From Populus alba (lineage: Eukaryota > Streptophyta > Magnoliopsida > Malpighiales > Salicaceae): a stretch of 64,000 nt of DNA. Both the position numbers and the translations under genes were made by a program. Within the stretch, counting starts at the first letter, position 1. Each line of letters starts with the position of its first letter. Below, in pieces: positions 1 to 14,272 of this stretch. The notes beneath the pieces are model-generated. The model saw only the letters and a program-made list of their open reading frames with translations. It did no database searches and was not told the DNA's origin. The stretch covers positions 31,668,339-31,732,338 of the forward strand of contig NC_133284.1 of the NCBI RefSeq assembly GCF_005239225.2, read 5' to 3'.

Positions 1-870
1 CGTTCCGTTACTTCAACTTAACAGTGATTCTTAATCAATGCAATTGGCAATAGTACCCTCATCATTGAAATTTTATCCTGTTTGTTACAGGTGATTGTAA
101 CGTATGTTTTTTAAATATAATAATATAATATTTTTTATTTTCAAAGTTTATTCTTGATATTAGTACTAATAATATATAAAATACATAAAAAATTATTTAA
201 AATAAAAATAAAAATAATTTTTTTAATATATTCTAAAGCATTTTTAAAACATAAAAACAAACGTACTTTAATAATTCTTTTTAGAAATGCATTATATATT
301 ATTTATAAAAATATATTTTCTTAAAAATAAATTACAATAATATTTTTTTTATTTTTAAAAATTAATTTTTAATATCAAAATATTAAAACTATTCAAAAAC
401 AAAAATTAAATTTTTAAATAAAAAAATAATTTTTTTTAAAAAACACGATTTAGAACCACTTTTCTATTCCCAATTTACAAATGTGATTCCATTTGAGTCT
501 TCAAAAATTAAAAATTAAGCAATGCTGTCCTCAAATTTGTGTCTCCTATTTGTTTCCATCCTCCCTCCTTGCCTTCTCATATCCTGTTCCCAAATAGAGC
601 GGCTTAGGCACCTAATTGCAATCATCTGCGTGTAGTTGGGACACCAGTTTGTAATTTTCCCAGGAATAGAATAATCACAAGATCTGTCGTTTCAATAGGT
701 CATCAGTCCATTAAATCCATTTTTCAAATATCAAATATCATCGCCCTGTCAATTCGAAACCAACATCTACACCGTTGAACATTACGATCCAACGGCATCC
801 AACGGACTAAAATAAAAGGAGAGGGAAACCACGACAGCCGTCCGATCCACACAACTCTACCCCTATTTTC
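1..870. other. AT-rich spacer upstream of beta-tubulin
   Basis: No gene is visible. Bases from about 120 to 450 are extremely AT-rich and include one copy of the dispersed 12-mer core TTTTTAATATCA at 366-377. Bases from about 480 to 870 are less AT-rich and presumably hold the tubulin promoter; no specific regulatory element was assigned there apart from the TATA box. Confidence 0.6.
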
Positions 871-874
871 CCCC

Positions 875-883
875 TTTATATAA
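875..883 (+). promoter_or_regulatory. Probable TATA box of beta-tubulin gene
   Basis: TTTATATAA lies in a pyrimidine-rich context about 540 bases upstream of the ATG. With a 5'-UTR intron removed, the implied leader is roughly 120-130 nt, assuming transcription starts about 30 bases downstream of the box. Confidence 0.6.
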
Positions 884-1024
884 CAACTCATTCACTCCAT
901 TTTCAAACCAAATTATTACTTCCCTCCTCCCTCACTCCCTTTGATCGAGCCTCTCTCACGCTCGATCTCTGAAAACCTCGCCGGAGACACCGCATAGTTA
1001 AATCCGGTCACCGATTTCGTAACG

Positions 1025-1410
1025 GTGAGTTTTCGATTTCTAGATCTGATCTCTTCTTCCGTCATCGAATCTGTCTTGATGCCGAGAAAACATAAGAAAA
1101 CAAGTTAATATCTATTTTGTTGATGAATAATTAGTGAATCTTATTTTTCTGAGTGAATTACTTTGTTTATGCAGTCTCATTGCACTTTCTGTTTTTTTTT
1201 TGCATTTTCTCTGCAGCCAAACAGGCTGGATCTGTAACTATTCTGTTTAGACTGTTTGTTAATCTTCGATCAAAAGCTTTATTTAGTCACTTAATTAATT
1301 ATTTATTAAGATATAATTGTCTAGTGAAATTTACTCACGTCTTAGATCTGTTCTCCATGTTTTAAATTATAATTTCTCTTATGCTTTACATAGTTTTTCT
1401 CAACTTGCAG
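1025..1410 (+). other. Leader (5'-UTR) intron of beta-tubulin
   Basis: A good donor (AACG|GTGAGT) is followed by a T-rich stretch and an acceptor (CTTGCAG|AGA) 11 bases before the start codon. Introns in the leader are common in highly expressed plant cytoskeletal genes and often raise expression. The intron is inferred from splice-site quality only. Confidence 0.6.
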
Positions 1411-1421
1411 AGAAATAAAAA

Positions 1422-3765
<2,344 letters not shown>

Positions 3766-5588
3766 ATGTAATGAGTTGTGCAAGGTCTATCTTCTGCTGC
3801 TGCTTTTTTTCATACATTTTTACCGCTTTAAGTTCCGGGTTGGAAAATTGCCTATATTCTTACTTTCCCAGTTCTACAAGTTAAATATTAAGCCATGTGG
3901 CTGCTGGTGTGAAAAGTTTTGTATTGTTCATGTTTCAATTCTTGCTTTAAATGCTATTCCTATTCCTATACTCAATCTCTAAAAAATAAAAAATATCCAT
4001 CCACAAAAGTAACGGAATGATTATCACCCAAAAGACCACAGAGATTTTATCCTTTTACTTTTACTTATGTTTTTCTATCTCTCTCCCCTGCTTATGCATA
4101 GCGGTAAACTAGGGGTTGCTACCAACTGTTTATAATGCCAAACCCAGCAGAGTTCAGATCCCGAACCAAGTCCCGACCCACGGGATACTAACAAACTTGG
4201 CGGGTGCAGAACTCGAAAAATTGAAAAACAGAAATGCTGTCACGAATCTTTTCGCCGAAGTTTTTCTCAATGTGAGAAAAAGATAGAAACATTATCTAAT
4301 CAAATTAGATATTCTGTCCTTGGTAATAAAACAAGAACTAACTACGCACCATAAATTCTCCCGCATGCTTGTGATCTTTACAAGGAACTTCATGATAAAA
4401 TTAGGAGTTTTAGTGAAATAGGATACTCTTTTTCCTTATTCTATACCAAAATTAACAAGAACATTAACTGTTTTTCAGAGTTTTATTAGATCGCTAAATA
4501 AGGATGTACAACTTATCATAATAAAAACATTCAAAACATAAAAAATATTCAAAAAAAATTTAGAATTTATATAAATTTAATTCTATAAGCACACAAAATA
4601 AAAAACTCATGTTTTGAATACAAACATAATAATAACATTTTTATGTTTAAATTAAAATAAAAAATATATTTATTTTTTGAAACACTTGAAAATAACAAAA
4701 TTTTTGTTGTTGGTAAAGATAAATCTTTACTCTTAAGATTTTACTGCTCTTCACTTGGTGCAATTACAATATTTACAATAAGATTTTTAATATTTCAATC
4801 ACTATCTTGATTTAGATATATCTATAAATATGATTCTTCAATCAAAATAAAATGACTCAATTATTTTTCAACAAAATAAACTTTGATTCTAGGCTTAAAA
4901 AGAAAAGAAATTCAACATAGATAAAACAAAAAATCTACATATTTATTTTTTTAAATATCCAACCTGATATGACACTGGTTAAATAATTAGTATATGTCAT
5001 AAAAGAGTGCAACTTAAGTTTGTGGTATTAGCGTATGTAATTACTGGATTTTATTATATCTTTGATTTGAGTAAGAAAAAAGGTATAAAAACTTGAAAAT
5101 AAGTTGAAGATGGTACGCGTTTAAGTGTTTGAACTTCAATGCCTTTTACAATCGAGTGTCAATTGTTTTTAATGAATGCTTCAACTCTCTCGAAATTCTA
5201 AGAATTTAGTGAATTTTAGGATTGTAAATATATTTTATTTGAAAATATATTTAATATCAGCATGTTAAAATAAAAAAAATACACAAAAAATAATAATTTT
5301 AAATTATAATAAATTAAAAAAAAACTTTTAAAGTACAGTTTAATCACAGTGCCAAAAACCACACAAATAAACTTCAAGCAGCCTCGTATCTACTAGAAAC
5401 AAATTAATAATAAGTGCCCTTTTATCTCATCTTTTCGACCTGCTTTTTGTAACCAAAAAAAAAAAAAAAGCTAAGAAATACGTGACATAAATATTGGGCA
5501 ACCTTGCTTCGCTGTGAATCCAACAATGCTACACTTCATCTGGATTATAATTATTATTTTTTGGCCCACACTCTGTTTTCGGTTAGAT
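3766..5588. other. AT-rich intergenic spacer
   Basis: Holds the tubulin 3' UTR, then AT-rich sequence with no coding signal. A degenerate copy of the AT-rich dispersed repeat lies at about 5225-5345. Confidence 0.6.
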
Positions 5589-5591
5589 TAA

Positions 5592-5815
5592 GGGTGTGTT
5601 TGGTATTGTGGTAGCTTTTGTGGTTGCGGTTTGTAAAAAGTAGTTTCTTAAAAAGTACTTTTTGTGATGTTGATTTTTTAAAAAATTGGTGTTTGGTTAA
5701 AACTGTGGTTGAAGTTGTGGTTTTAAAAAAAGCAGTTTTTGGTGTTTGGTTACAAAACTGTGGTTCAACAATTGTGGTGGAAAAAAAGCAATTTTGTGTT
5801 TGGTAAAAACTGTGG
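5592..5815 (+). repeat. Left subterminal repeats of the PIF element
   Basis: The motif GTGTTTGGTTA or close variants followed by ACTGTGG recurs at about 5597, 5689, 5742 and 5796, mostly about 53 bases apart. Related GTTTGGTTAA and ACCACAG motifs occur inverted near the right end (about 16040-16110). Such subterminal motifs are plausible transposase or accessory-protein binding sites; that role is inference. Confidence 0.65.
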
Positions 5816-6021
5816 TTAAAAAAAAAAAAAAAATTTATTATGGTTTGTGTTTTATATTTGATTGGAATTAAATATTTGATTGGAATTAATTAAAAGGATT
5901 TTGATTGGAATTAATTAAAAGGACATATATATAGACACATATATATAATTCCAAAACATAGGTGTTTTGTAATTATGATTACATAACAAAATGAAAAATC
6001 GTTATACATTAATGTACTCTT

Positions 6022-7618
6022 TTATTGTTCCATCAAACTATTTGCAATTCCATCGCGTACAAAATCCATACGTGAAGGCCTCTGTGAGCCTTGAACGGCC
6101 GAAGCCTGAACAGTATCAGGCAAAAAGTCATCTGGAATCAAATTGGGGTTGCGATCATACTCCGAAAAAACTGCATCATCTTGCGATCTCCTTCTAATAT
6201 AATTATGTAGCGCCATTGATGCAACTACAATCTCAACTTGTGTTTTGTATGGATAAGCAGGCATGTTTTGCAAAATTTTCCACCTCTGTTTCCATACCCC
6301 AAAAGAACGTTCGATTACGTTACGTAATGACGAATGTGCACGATTAAACACTTCTTTCCGACCACTTGGTTATCCACGACGTCTAAATTCTTGGAAGTGA
6401 TACCTCTCGCCTTTGTAGGGACCCAAATATCCATACTCGTTGGGATATCCAGCATCAACCAAATAGTATTTTCCTGAAAAAAATAACATTGTAATTTTAA
6501 ACAAAACTTAAAAAAATAATTATATTCCTTCAATTACCCAATCTTCAATTTAGTCAAAATCACAACCTTCTGGAGGTTTTGGAAAGTTGATATTGCTATT
6601 GTCAATAGCCTCCAAAAAAATACGAGTATCGTGTGCACTGCCTTCCCATCCTGCCCACACGAACATGAATTGCATGTCGAAACTACAAGCGGCCATTACA
6701 TTTTGTGTTGGTACACCTTTTCTTCCAATAAATGGAATTTGATTTGCAGCTGGTACGCAGGCACGAACATGTGTTCCATCAATTGCACCGACACAATTCT
6801 ACATGCCACAAAAACATTTATAGTACTTATATAAACTTTTATAATATATTTCATACTCCTCTGAACAACTTAATTAAACTACTTAATTATATATATAAAA
6901 AAATTAATCTTACCTTGAAATGTGGCATAAATCTTGGATTCATAGCAATTTCTCTTGGTGTGCACGTAAATTGTGGATCTACTGGTTTTATGATTTCCAC
7001 AGCAAACAAACGTAATGATTTAAGCACTTCTTTAAAACATCGACTAACAGTTTCACCTGAATGTTGGAATCTTTCCTGCACTTGTCTATTTGACGCCCCA
7101 ACTGCTATTGTAAATAGAAACATTGCTACCTTTTCAATAACGCTCATTCTTCTTGACGGTTTTAAGCCATAGCACGTTTCCAAGTCGGTGCACAAACTAA
7201 AAAAAGTGGTTGCGTCCATCCTGAACATGTTAACACTTCGTTTCCAATGCCCTTTTAAAACATCCGTCAACCAACGCATCCCTGTGTTATATGAAACCAT
7301 ACATGGTTCTTTAAACATATAATTATTATAATAATAATTTATAGCTCCAGCTACGCAAATAATTAATTTTTTCCTATCAAGATGCCTCCTTATAATAAAT
7401 GCATCGTCACCATCACTGTCACTGCCACTGCCACTGCCACTGCCACTGCCACTACTATCGTCGGAATCGTTTCCATTACTGTCATCTCCAGCACCATCAA
7501 CTGAGGCACCACTACCTTCACAAGGATAATTAATTTGATCTACAATGCGGTTCATTATAGTATCATAATTACAATCGAAATCTTCATTCAATATGTCATT
7601 AAATCGTGGATCAGCCAT
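6022..7618 (-). pseudogene. PIF/Harbinger DDE transposase with one in-frame stop
   Basis: Codes for the nuclease/transposase that would cut and rejoin the element's ends in the nucleus. Three exons (7618-6914, 6798-6567, 6473-6022) with GT-AG borders and consistent phases give 462 codons. The start is the ATG of MADPRF; a likely 5'-UTR intron ends just before it. An acidic Ser/Gly N-terminus contains a GSGSGSGSG run encoded by a simple repeat at about 7420-7450. An HTH-like stretch (SNRQVQERFQHSGETVSRCF) follows. The DDE_Tnp_4-type catalytic residues are visible: first Asp in GAIDGTHV, second in HDTRIF, Glu in VIERSFGVWK. A TAA codon at 6370-6372 interrupts exon 3 after FRRRG, between the second Asp and the Glu. 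One C-to-T change at a CAA codon would explain it. Otherwise the frame is open, so inactivation looks recent. Confidence 0.9.
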
Positions 7619-7980
7619 AACTTCATTTACATGTAAAAAAGAAAAAAAATTATATGTTGTTAATAAAAAAAAATTTAAATAATTAAATATCATTCAATAA
7701 AAAAACTATCAAAAAGTTAGTTCAACATAAGTTTTTTCCATACCTGTAAAGCCAACAAAAAAGAAGTATTCTACTTGCTTGTATTTGGTGCAATTGAGAG
7801 GTTTTTTGAAGCTTGTTATGAAGAAAGCTATTTCATTGAAAAATATAATGCAAACATTCCTCTTTATATAGAAAATTTCAATGCTCTTTACGTCTATTTT
7901 ACAATTTTTCATCTTTCAACATAAGTACATTCATTCACATGTATGCATGTGCTGTAAAAGTAGCATATAATGTTACTTTT
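7619..7980. other. Transposase 5' leader region inside the PIF element
   Basis: AT-rich. A splice donor (TTTACAG|GTATGG on the minus strand, near 7740) paired with an AG just before the transposase ATG suggests a leader intron. No other gene seen. Confidence 0.45.
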
Positions 7981-8090
7981 ACAGCTCATATATGTACACC
8001 ATCCTGCAAAAAACAAAGTTCACAGCTCATATATGTACACTATCCTGCCAAAAACAGAGTTCACATCTCATATATGTACACCATCCTGCC
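7981..8090 (+). repeat. 41-bp tandem repeat, about 2.7 copies
   Basis: Units begin ACAGCTCATATATGTACAC at 7981 and 8022, and ACATCTCATATATGTACAC at 8063, an exact 41-base spacing with few substitutions. It lies within the PIF element. Confidence 0.9.
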
Positions 8091-8093
8091 ATT

Positions 8094-8578
8094 CATTTCC
8101 AATAAAAACTGAGTTCCACGTTTCTGAAGCAGTAGGACGACCAGCAACCAAGAAAAGTATGAAACAACATCAACATTTGTCCCATCACCTCACAGCAACA
8201 ATGAAAAAAACACAAACAGTAACTGCAAAAGAGGTTGCTTTTTCAGACCTCACAAGTAGCTAAATTCCAGTAAATGAAAGAAACACAGCAGCATGTCATT
8301 TCCAATAAAAACAGTGTTCCAAGTTTCTGAAGCAGTAGGATGACCAGCAACAAAGAAAAGTAAGAAACAGCATCAACATTTGTCCCATCACCTCACGGCA
8401 ACAATGAAAAAACACAAACAGTGACTGCAAAAGAGCTTGCTTTTTCAGACCTCACAAGTAGCTAAATTCTAGTAAATGAAAGAAACACATCAGGATGTCA
8501 TTTCCAATAAAAACAGAGTTCCAAGTTTCTGAAGCAGTAGGATGACCAGCAACAAAGAAAAGTAAGAAACAACATCAA
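8094..8578 (+). repeat. About 203-bp tandem repeat, 2.4 copies
   Basis: Units begin CATTTCCAATAAAAAC at 8094, 8297 and 8499 (spacing 203 and 202 bases). The first two are full length and the third is partial. Similarity is high, implying recent tandem duplication. No coding capacity. Confidence 0.9.
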
Positions 8579-9849
8579 AGCAAAGCATCAGTACGAAAAC
8601 ACAGAATAGTTAAGGCAACAAAAACAGAGAGTTGAATTTCAACTTGCACTGGAGCTAGTCATAACAAACTTCAATTGAGGCATGATATCGTTACAGTACT
8701 GTGATTTCACCACATAGCTTGAAAAATCAATCTGGGTAAATGATGTTTTGGAGTTTTGACATACAGATGAAACCAATTGAATTTCAGGCTGTGACAAAAA
8801 AACAGTATGCATCCAATGATTCTAATTACACAAAACTTGTTCTGAATGGTGATTAATCAATGTAAGCAACTTTTCATTTGACCAATCAAACTCTTAGTTG
8901 TAGAATATGCCAAGGTTAAGTAAACAGCTGCAACAGAAGCTGATAATGTATGTAAAGCACAACAAAAAGGTGCTCGAATAGAAATATCTAGATCAAAAGT
9001 CGCACTTCAAAAATAAGTAATCAAGGCCATTCCATCTGTGTTGTTTCCCAGCCATATGAGTTCAAACCTACATGTTAAGAAAATATTTTAACCAACAAAC
9101 ATTTAAGATTTTATCAGTGACTTCCCCAGGGATGCATAAACTGAATCTTAAATGCAATTGCTTACTAAATAAGCAAGCACATCATCATTTTCACTAAACT
9201 TGTATGAAACAGGAGGCCCTTGATTGGTAATATTTAACACCAAGTTAAAAATTCAGCACATGACATACATGAGCATCTAGCTAGCTACCTAATGGAAAAA
9301 AAAATACAGCCAAGGATGGAATGACCAGCAGCATGTCAATCTCACAGTAGCTAACCAATTGAAAAAATTACAGCTAAGGAAAGAAACACAACAGCATGTA
9401 GTATTATTCCCAGCAGACCTCACGGCAGCAAATAAAAATATACAGTTAACAAAACAGTTAAGGTAATTTTGAACAACCATTTCATGTAAATTAACAACCA
9501 ATTCCATTAAAGGGTCAACCATTTAACATTAACCATTGAACATTGTAATTCGTAAATAAAATACAACATTACAACCACCAATTTCTCATACAAGTTTGTT
9601 TACTCCCGCAAAGCAGTTTAATAAATATAAAAGTACATAAATTACCGCAAACGCATATGCTCATATGCCTTAAAATCAAATGTGGAATAATACAATGCCT
9701 CGAACAAACTTCGGCAAATGGAAACTACTCTTTTAAAAACCGTCATCCCATAACTCTGCAACAAAAAAATAAACATGTATAAATATCGTAAGCACTTGAA
9801 CATACTTTAATTGATTAACATTTAAGCTACTTAAATCATACCATGTCAG
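8579..9849. other. Noncoding interior of the PIF element
   Basis: AT-rich sequence between the two element genes. Short fragments near 9300-9420 resemble the 203-bp repeat (GGATGACCAGCAGCATGTC-like words). No convincing reading frame or RNA gene. Confidence 0.5.
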
Positions 9850-10913
9850 CTAAGCACGTTTAGTTCGTGCATACATTCGCTGTAACCATCTCAACTTCTG
9901 TTGCTTATCGCCCATACTGGCCCACATTTCTCTTTTCCTTCTTGAAATGAGAAACTCCGTAGCGAAGTCGTGGAAGTCATCTTCAATTGAAACTCCAGGA
10001 ATTGAGTGCAGCTCAGCTATCACCTCGGGGATGCTACAGCCTTCGCGATCCAAATTAATCGACGTCGAATCACTCTTAGTCGACATACTCTCAAGAAGAT
10101 GATTGCACCTTGTCATCAGCTGAACACCAATTCCAGATGTTTTCTTCTTTCTACATCGCACATCGGCATGATCTCGTCCTTTTCTTTTGCTGCTGCTTTT
10201 TGTATTGCTGCTGGTTGACATATTTATCTCTCCAACCATTCGAGCCATGTCAGTCTGGAAATCTGGATTGACATCTTCCTCCGAATCACCGCTGCCCTCT
10301 TCCAAACCATCATCAACAATGTCGGCATTGCTTGTACCAGGATCAACACCACTGCCGACAGGTACACCTGATGAAGGAGCCCATGCAAACGCTCCAGTTG
10401 CGACAATGTTGGAATACATTCGGTCAAATTTATTCTTCAAAGATGGCTCAATACCGACATGTCTGAATTTTTTGGCTCCTCTAATTTCCTGCGTATAAAT
10501 TAAATCAAGTAATGAAGGATCAATACTAGTAAAATTTTAGGGATGGAATTTGACAATAATAAAAGAAATTGTTAGGATGACAAGGAATGTACCTGAATTT
10601 TTTGTTTCCACCACTCATCGCTAGCTGCAATTGTGCCTATTTCACTATTCCAGCCAACACCGGTTTCTGAAACCAGCTTATTCCATATCCTCCAATCCTT
10701 TTTGCATCCATCCCATTTGTTTTTCAATTGTGTTTTAGTGAATGAATGCCCAGTTTGTTCTTTGAATGATGTTATAAGAAATTTCCACCCCGTTTTATCG
10801 AAATGAGTATTAGGTCTCATTCCCATATCAATTGCCTTAATGCATATATCACAAAATATATGCAACATGTCTTTTGTCCAAGCAGCCTTATCAAAAGATT
10901 CAAGACCTTCCAT
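9850..10913 (-). CDS. Myb/SANT-like DNA-binding protein of the PIF element (ORF1)
   Basis: Accessory protein of PIF/Pong-type elements, which in characterised relatives works with the transposase in the nucleus. Two exons, 10913-10593 and 10488-9850, phase 0, give 319 residues. Residues 1-107 form a Myb_DNA-bind_3-like domain: the first tryptophan in AAWTKDML, then the family pattern TGWKFLITSFKEQTG, LKNKWDGCKKDWRIW and DEWWKQKIQ. After the splice junction EIRGAKKFRHVGIEP completes the conserved block. The C-terminal half has an acidic Ser/Gly linker, a basic stretch SSKRKGRDHADVRCRKKK that could be a nuclear localisation signal, and a conserved-looking tail ending YARTKRA. The start at 10913 (MEGLESFDK) is the first ATG before the domain; a longer start in the AT-rich upstream frame is less likely. 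No stop codon interrupts it. Confidence 0.82.
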
Positions 10914-11810
10914 GATATCTTTTAACACATTTAAAAAAATTTTGAAATCAATAAATGATATCAAATAAATAGTGGCACATACATAAACCGTGGACTATAA
11001 CAATAATATAACAGTAAATGTTCAGCACATACATGTATTTGAATGGGAATGTTCACGTTCATTTGTAATGAAATGTTAATTGCAACCCATTAATTTTTAA
11101 CTGCTCAGAAAACTCAGTTTCAGCCATGATAAAAAATTTGAATTATCAAGCAACACTTCATTGCCATCATGCTGTTATTTTGACAAAAACAGAGGGAAAA
11201 AAAATAGAACAGAATATATTTGCTAAAGTACATAAACAAAGAACAACAGACAAGCAGTATATAGAAGCAATTAAATTTTGCTAAATTCAAAACAATTGAG
11301 ATCTGTAAATCTAAAGTTCAGCATTACATGGGAAGTTTTGCGAAAAAGAAAGTATGATAAAAACTCATCTGCTGGCTAACGTAAAGGAATCAAGCAAACA
11401 CACATAGAATTACTTTTTTTCCCAGTTAATCAGACCACTCATGGGATTACAACAAATTATAAAAAAAGCTTGTAAAGAACTCTACAGTTTCAGATTCAAC
11501 AATAATCAGCACTAATGCATCAGCCATGGATAACTGTTATTTTTTATGTTTCTCATCATGCACAAAACAGTAGACTTCAGAGCCATTTTTTAGCCTTCGA
11601 AGACAAAAACATGTGTTTGTTTATGCAAAATTGCAAAGGTAAAATGGAGAGACCAACTAGTTCAACATGGCTTAAGAAATGACAAACTTGTCTATGTTGG
11701 CAAGCAAGCATGTTTATCTGTGACTGAGAGCTAGTAAGTAAACTGAAACAAAATACTTGACACAATGATAATATCTAAAGAAATCAAAGATATGGTCAGG
11801 CGCAGATCCT
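10914..11810. other. Noncoding interior of the PIF element
   Basis: AT-rich, with no recognised gene. It probably contains an intron in the leader of the Myb-like gene. The phrase CTGTTATTTTTTATG followed by TCTCATCATGC at about 11539 recurs at about 14650 on the far side of the LINE. Confidence 0.4.
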
Positions 11811-11904
11811 TACATTTTTGATGATTCTGACCCAGCAATCTTTTTCAATGAACGCTTCTTTTTCAAACTGTAGTTGCCTGAGACATGCCGGATAAATTGA
11901 AGCT
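11811..11904 (-). other. Splice-bounded exon-like segment in the PIF element
   Basis: On the minus strand a good acceptor (TATTTGCAG|CTTC) and donor (AAAAAT|GTAAGG) bracket 94 bases that are open in one frame (IYPACLRQLQFEKEAF and on). It could be a leader exon of the downstream Myb-like gene or a captured host fragment. I do not recognise the peptide. Confidence 0.35.
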
Positions 11905-11961
11905 GCAAATACCAAACAAGAAACTGTGAGCATCAAGTAATTCCAGCAAAAACACTTTGCA

Positions 11962-13089
11962 GTCAGCGAAGGGCAGTTTCCTTTTACATACCTTGGAGTC
12001 CCACTTAGCCCGCACAGGCTGCTTGCTAGCCAATTCACCCCGCTTCTGCAAGACCTGCACTCGTCAATCCAAGGCTGGATGGGTAGATATCTTACTTATG
12101 CAGGAAGATTGGAGCTCCTCCGATCGGTTTTATTTGGGAAGGTCCAGTTCTGGTTAAATATCTTTCCTGTCCCTGCTAGTGTGTTGAAACAAATTATCAG
12201 TATTTGCAGGAATTTCCTCTGGACTGGCGATGCCTGCCGGGGTTCCTCCGCCATTGTCGCCTGGAAGAATGTCTGTTTCCCTACAAATGAGGGTGGTCTG
12301 GGTTTGTTTGATCTCCAAGCCCGTAACCGTAGTTTTCTTAGCAAGCAGCTATGGAATATTCATCTTAAATCGGACTCGGTTTGGATTCGTTGGATTCACC
12401 ATTTTTATTTGAGCAGTGACTCCGTCTGGTCGGTCCAGGCGCATCACTCCTCGTCCCCCTTGTGGAAAGCCATCATCACGGTTAGGGAGGTCATCTCTCA
12501 ACATTGTGGGGGCTCAGAGGTGGAGAGTGTCTCTATGATGAGAAACTGGTCTAATTCTACAGGTCCTTTTCTTGCCCATGCATATGATTTCTTCAGGCCG
12601 TCTGGTCCAACGGTCCCATGGGGACGGGTTGTCTGGGAGCGGTGGTCGCTTCCAAAATACAGCTTTATATTATGGCTGGCGACCCTGGGCAAGCTTAAAA
12701 CTCGAGACAGGTTGTGGTTCATCCCGTCTGATCCCTCCTGTGCCTTCTGTAGGTGTGAAGCCGAGTCCCATGCTCATTTGTTCTTCGCATGTAACTGGAC
12801 GGGCAGGTTGTGGGACAGGATAAAAGATTGGCTTCACATTGGCAGGAGGATGTCGTCCATCTCCAGTGCAATTCGGGGGCTATATCCCAAGAGGTCTAAT
12901 CTTGTCTCACGGATGCGTAGGGTGTCCTTGGGTATCACTGTATATCTTATCTGGGAAGAAAGAAACAAGCGGATTTTTAATGCCAAATCCAGAGAAGTTG
13001 AAGCCATGTTCAGGAGGTTCCAAATTTTGTTTTATACCGTGTTTTATTTCCATGATAAGGACCGCCTCCAGTTGTTTCCGATTCAATAG
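11962..13089 (+). pseudogene. LINE ORF2 C-terminal fragment (end of RT region plus zinc-binding domain)
   Basis: An open frame of 375 codons runs from the 5' truncation point to a TAG. It opens with the conserved post-RT block QFPFTYLGVPLSPHRL, then GRYLTYAGRLELLRSVL and CRNFLWTGD, all hallmarks of plant LINE ORF2 thumb/connection regions. Near the end is the zf-RVT domain: WSLPKYSFILWLATLGKL, then CAFCRCEAESHAHLFFAC with its Cys/His zinc ligands. The endonuclease and catalytic RT motifs (including the YADD region) are missing, so it cannot mobilise itself. The remaining frame has no stop or frameshift, suggesting a young insertion. It has no start codon of its own at the truncation point. 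Confidence 0.92.
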
Positions 13090-14245
13090 CTCCTCGCGGG
13101 GTTGTTGGGTTCTGGTTGAAGTAGTCCACTGGGATCACTAGGAAGAGGCAGAATTATTTTTGCTCATTTTCCCGTGGCTGGTTTGGGAGTTGCTGCTGCA
13201 TGGGAATTGCACGGGTGGGTCCAAGCGAGTTTTTCATTGAAAATTTTTGTTAAGGGTTCATCTGGCGAGTGCATGGTTCATGCAAACATGGATTTAATCT
13301 GGATGGGTGTGAGGATCTGATTGGCCTCCCTTGTTATGATGAAGGCCTTTGCTTTCTTCATTGTGATGATGCAACTTCGCTGTCTATATGGTCGGCAGGC
13401 TAAAGAATTAATATGTTAGGCTTGTTCTTGGGTGGGTGTCTTTGTCATACTGCTCCCGCGGGGTCCCTGCATGGATTCATTCAAGGTTGGCTGCGTTCTT
13501 TTGGCTGCTTCTCATGGCTGGTCCTGTGATGGGTGGCTGTCTTCGATTGGTTGGATAGCCTCCGGGTGGCTCTTCAATTCTTTTTTGCAGTTCATTGCAG
13601 TGCATTTAGCTCATTGGCCGGTTTGTTCCTGCTCCAATAGCTGCAGGCGGTCTCGGTGCTGGGTTGCCATTGGTTTCTAGGCAGCTATCTCATTTATGAC
13701 TGCAATCCTTTAATTGCTTTTCTCTTGCTGCAGTGTTCTCTCCCAATTGGTCCTCCCTTAGCTTCGCCTATCTTCTTGGTGGCTCCCTCCACGTTGAAAA
13801 TTGTTTGCCGTGGGATTGCTGCTGGATCCATTGGCTTGGAAATTTCTTAGCTTGCGTGCATGTATTCCTGCCGTGCATGGGTTCTTACATGGCGTCCCTG
13901 CTAATGTGTTGCTGGTTGGCTGTTCGTCCGGCTGAATTATTGCCACTGTCTTGCATCATTGGTTTAGTGCTGTTTCTCCCTCGGTCGGCTGATAAGGCTG
14001 AGTGTGTTTGGCTTTTATGATGGCTTTCCTGCATGGAGGATGTTCATGCTTTGAGCCAATTGGTTTTTGGGAGCTCATTCCTTTTTCTGTTTTCAGCTTG
14101 TATTTTGCTGATTTTCAGTTTCTGTTTCATTGGGGAAGTTTTCCCTAAGTGTTCCTTTGTACATTTTCTGTACTCTGCTGGTTCCCAGCCTGTATTGCAA
14201 GCTTGCCTTGCTCTTTTTGATATAATATACTTCTTACATTTTATC
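13090..14245 (+). other. LINE 3' untranslated region
   Basis: About 1.15 kb between the ORF2 stop and the poly(A) tail, less AT-rich than the surrounding transposon. Several short open frames are present but none resembles a protein family. Confidence 0.7.
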
Positions 14246-14272
14246 AAAAAAAAAAAAAAAACACTTTGCAGT

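Larger units (their letters stand above)
11948..14272 (+). mobile_element. 5'-truncated LINE (L1-type non-LTR retrotransposon) nested in the PIF element
   Basis: The 16-bp word aaaaacactttgcagt occurs at 11948-11963 and 14257-14272 as a target-site duplication. Just before the right copy is a run of 16 A (14246-14261, overlapping the duplication), preceded by a typical plant LINE 3' end (ATATACTTCTTACATTTTATC). The insert starts abruptly within the reverse-transcriptase gene. Duplication, poly(A) and 5' truncation together are the signature of target-primed reverse transcription. Confidence 0.93.

Noticed and set aside
7420..7450. CACTGC repeat considered as a separate microsatellite or regulatory array
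   Set aside because: It is in frame inside the transposase N-terminus, where it encodes Gly-Ser repeats.
12498..12722. Antisense frames over the LINE ORF2 fragment
   Set aside because: Explained by the sense-strand LINE coding frame.
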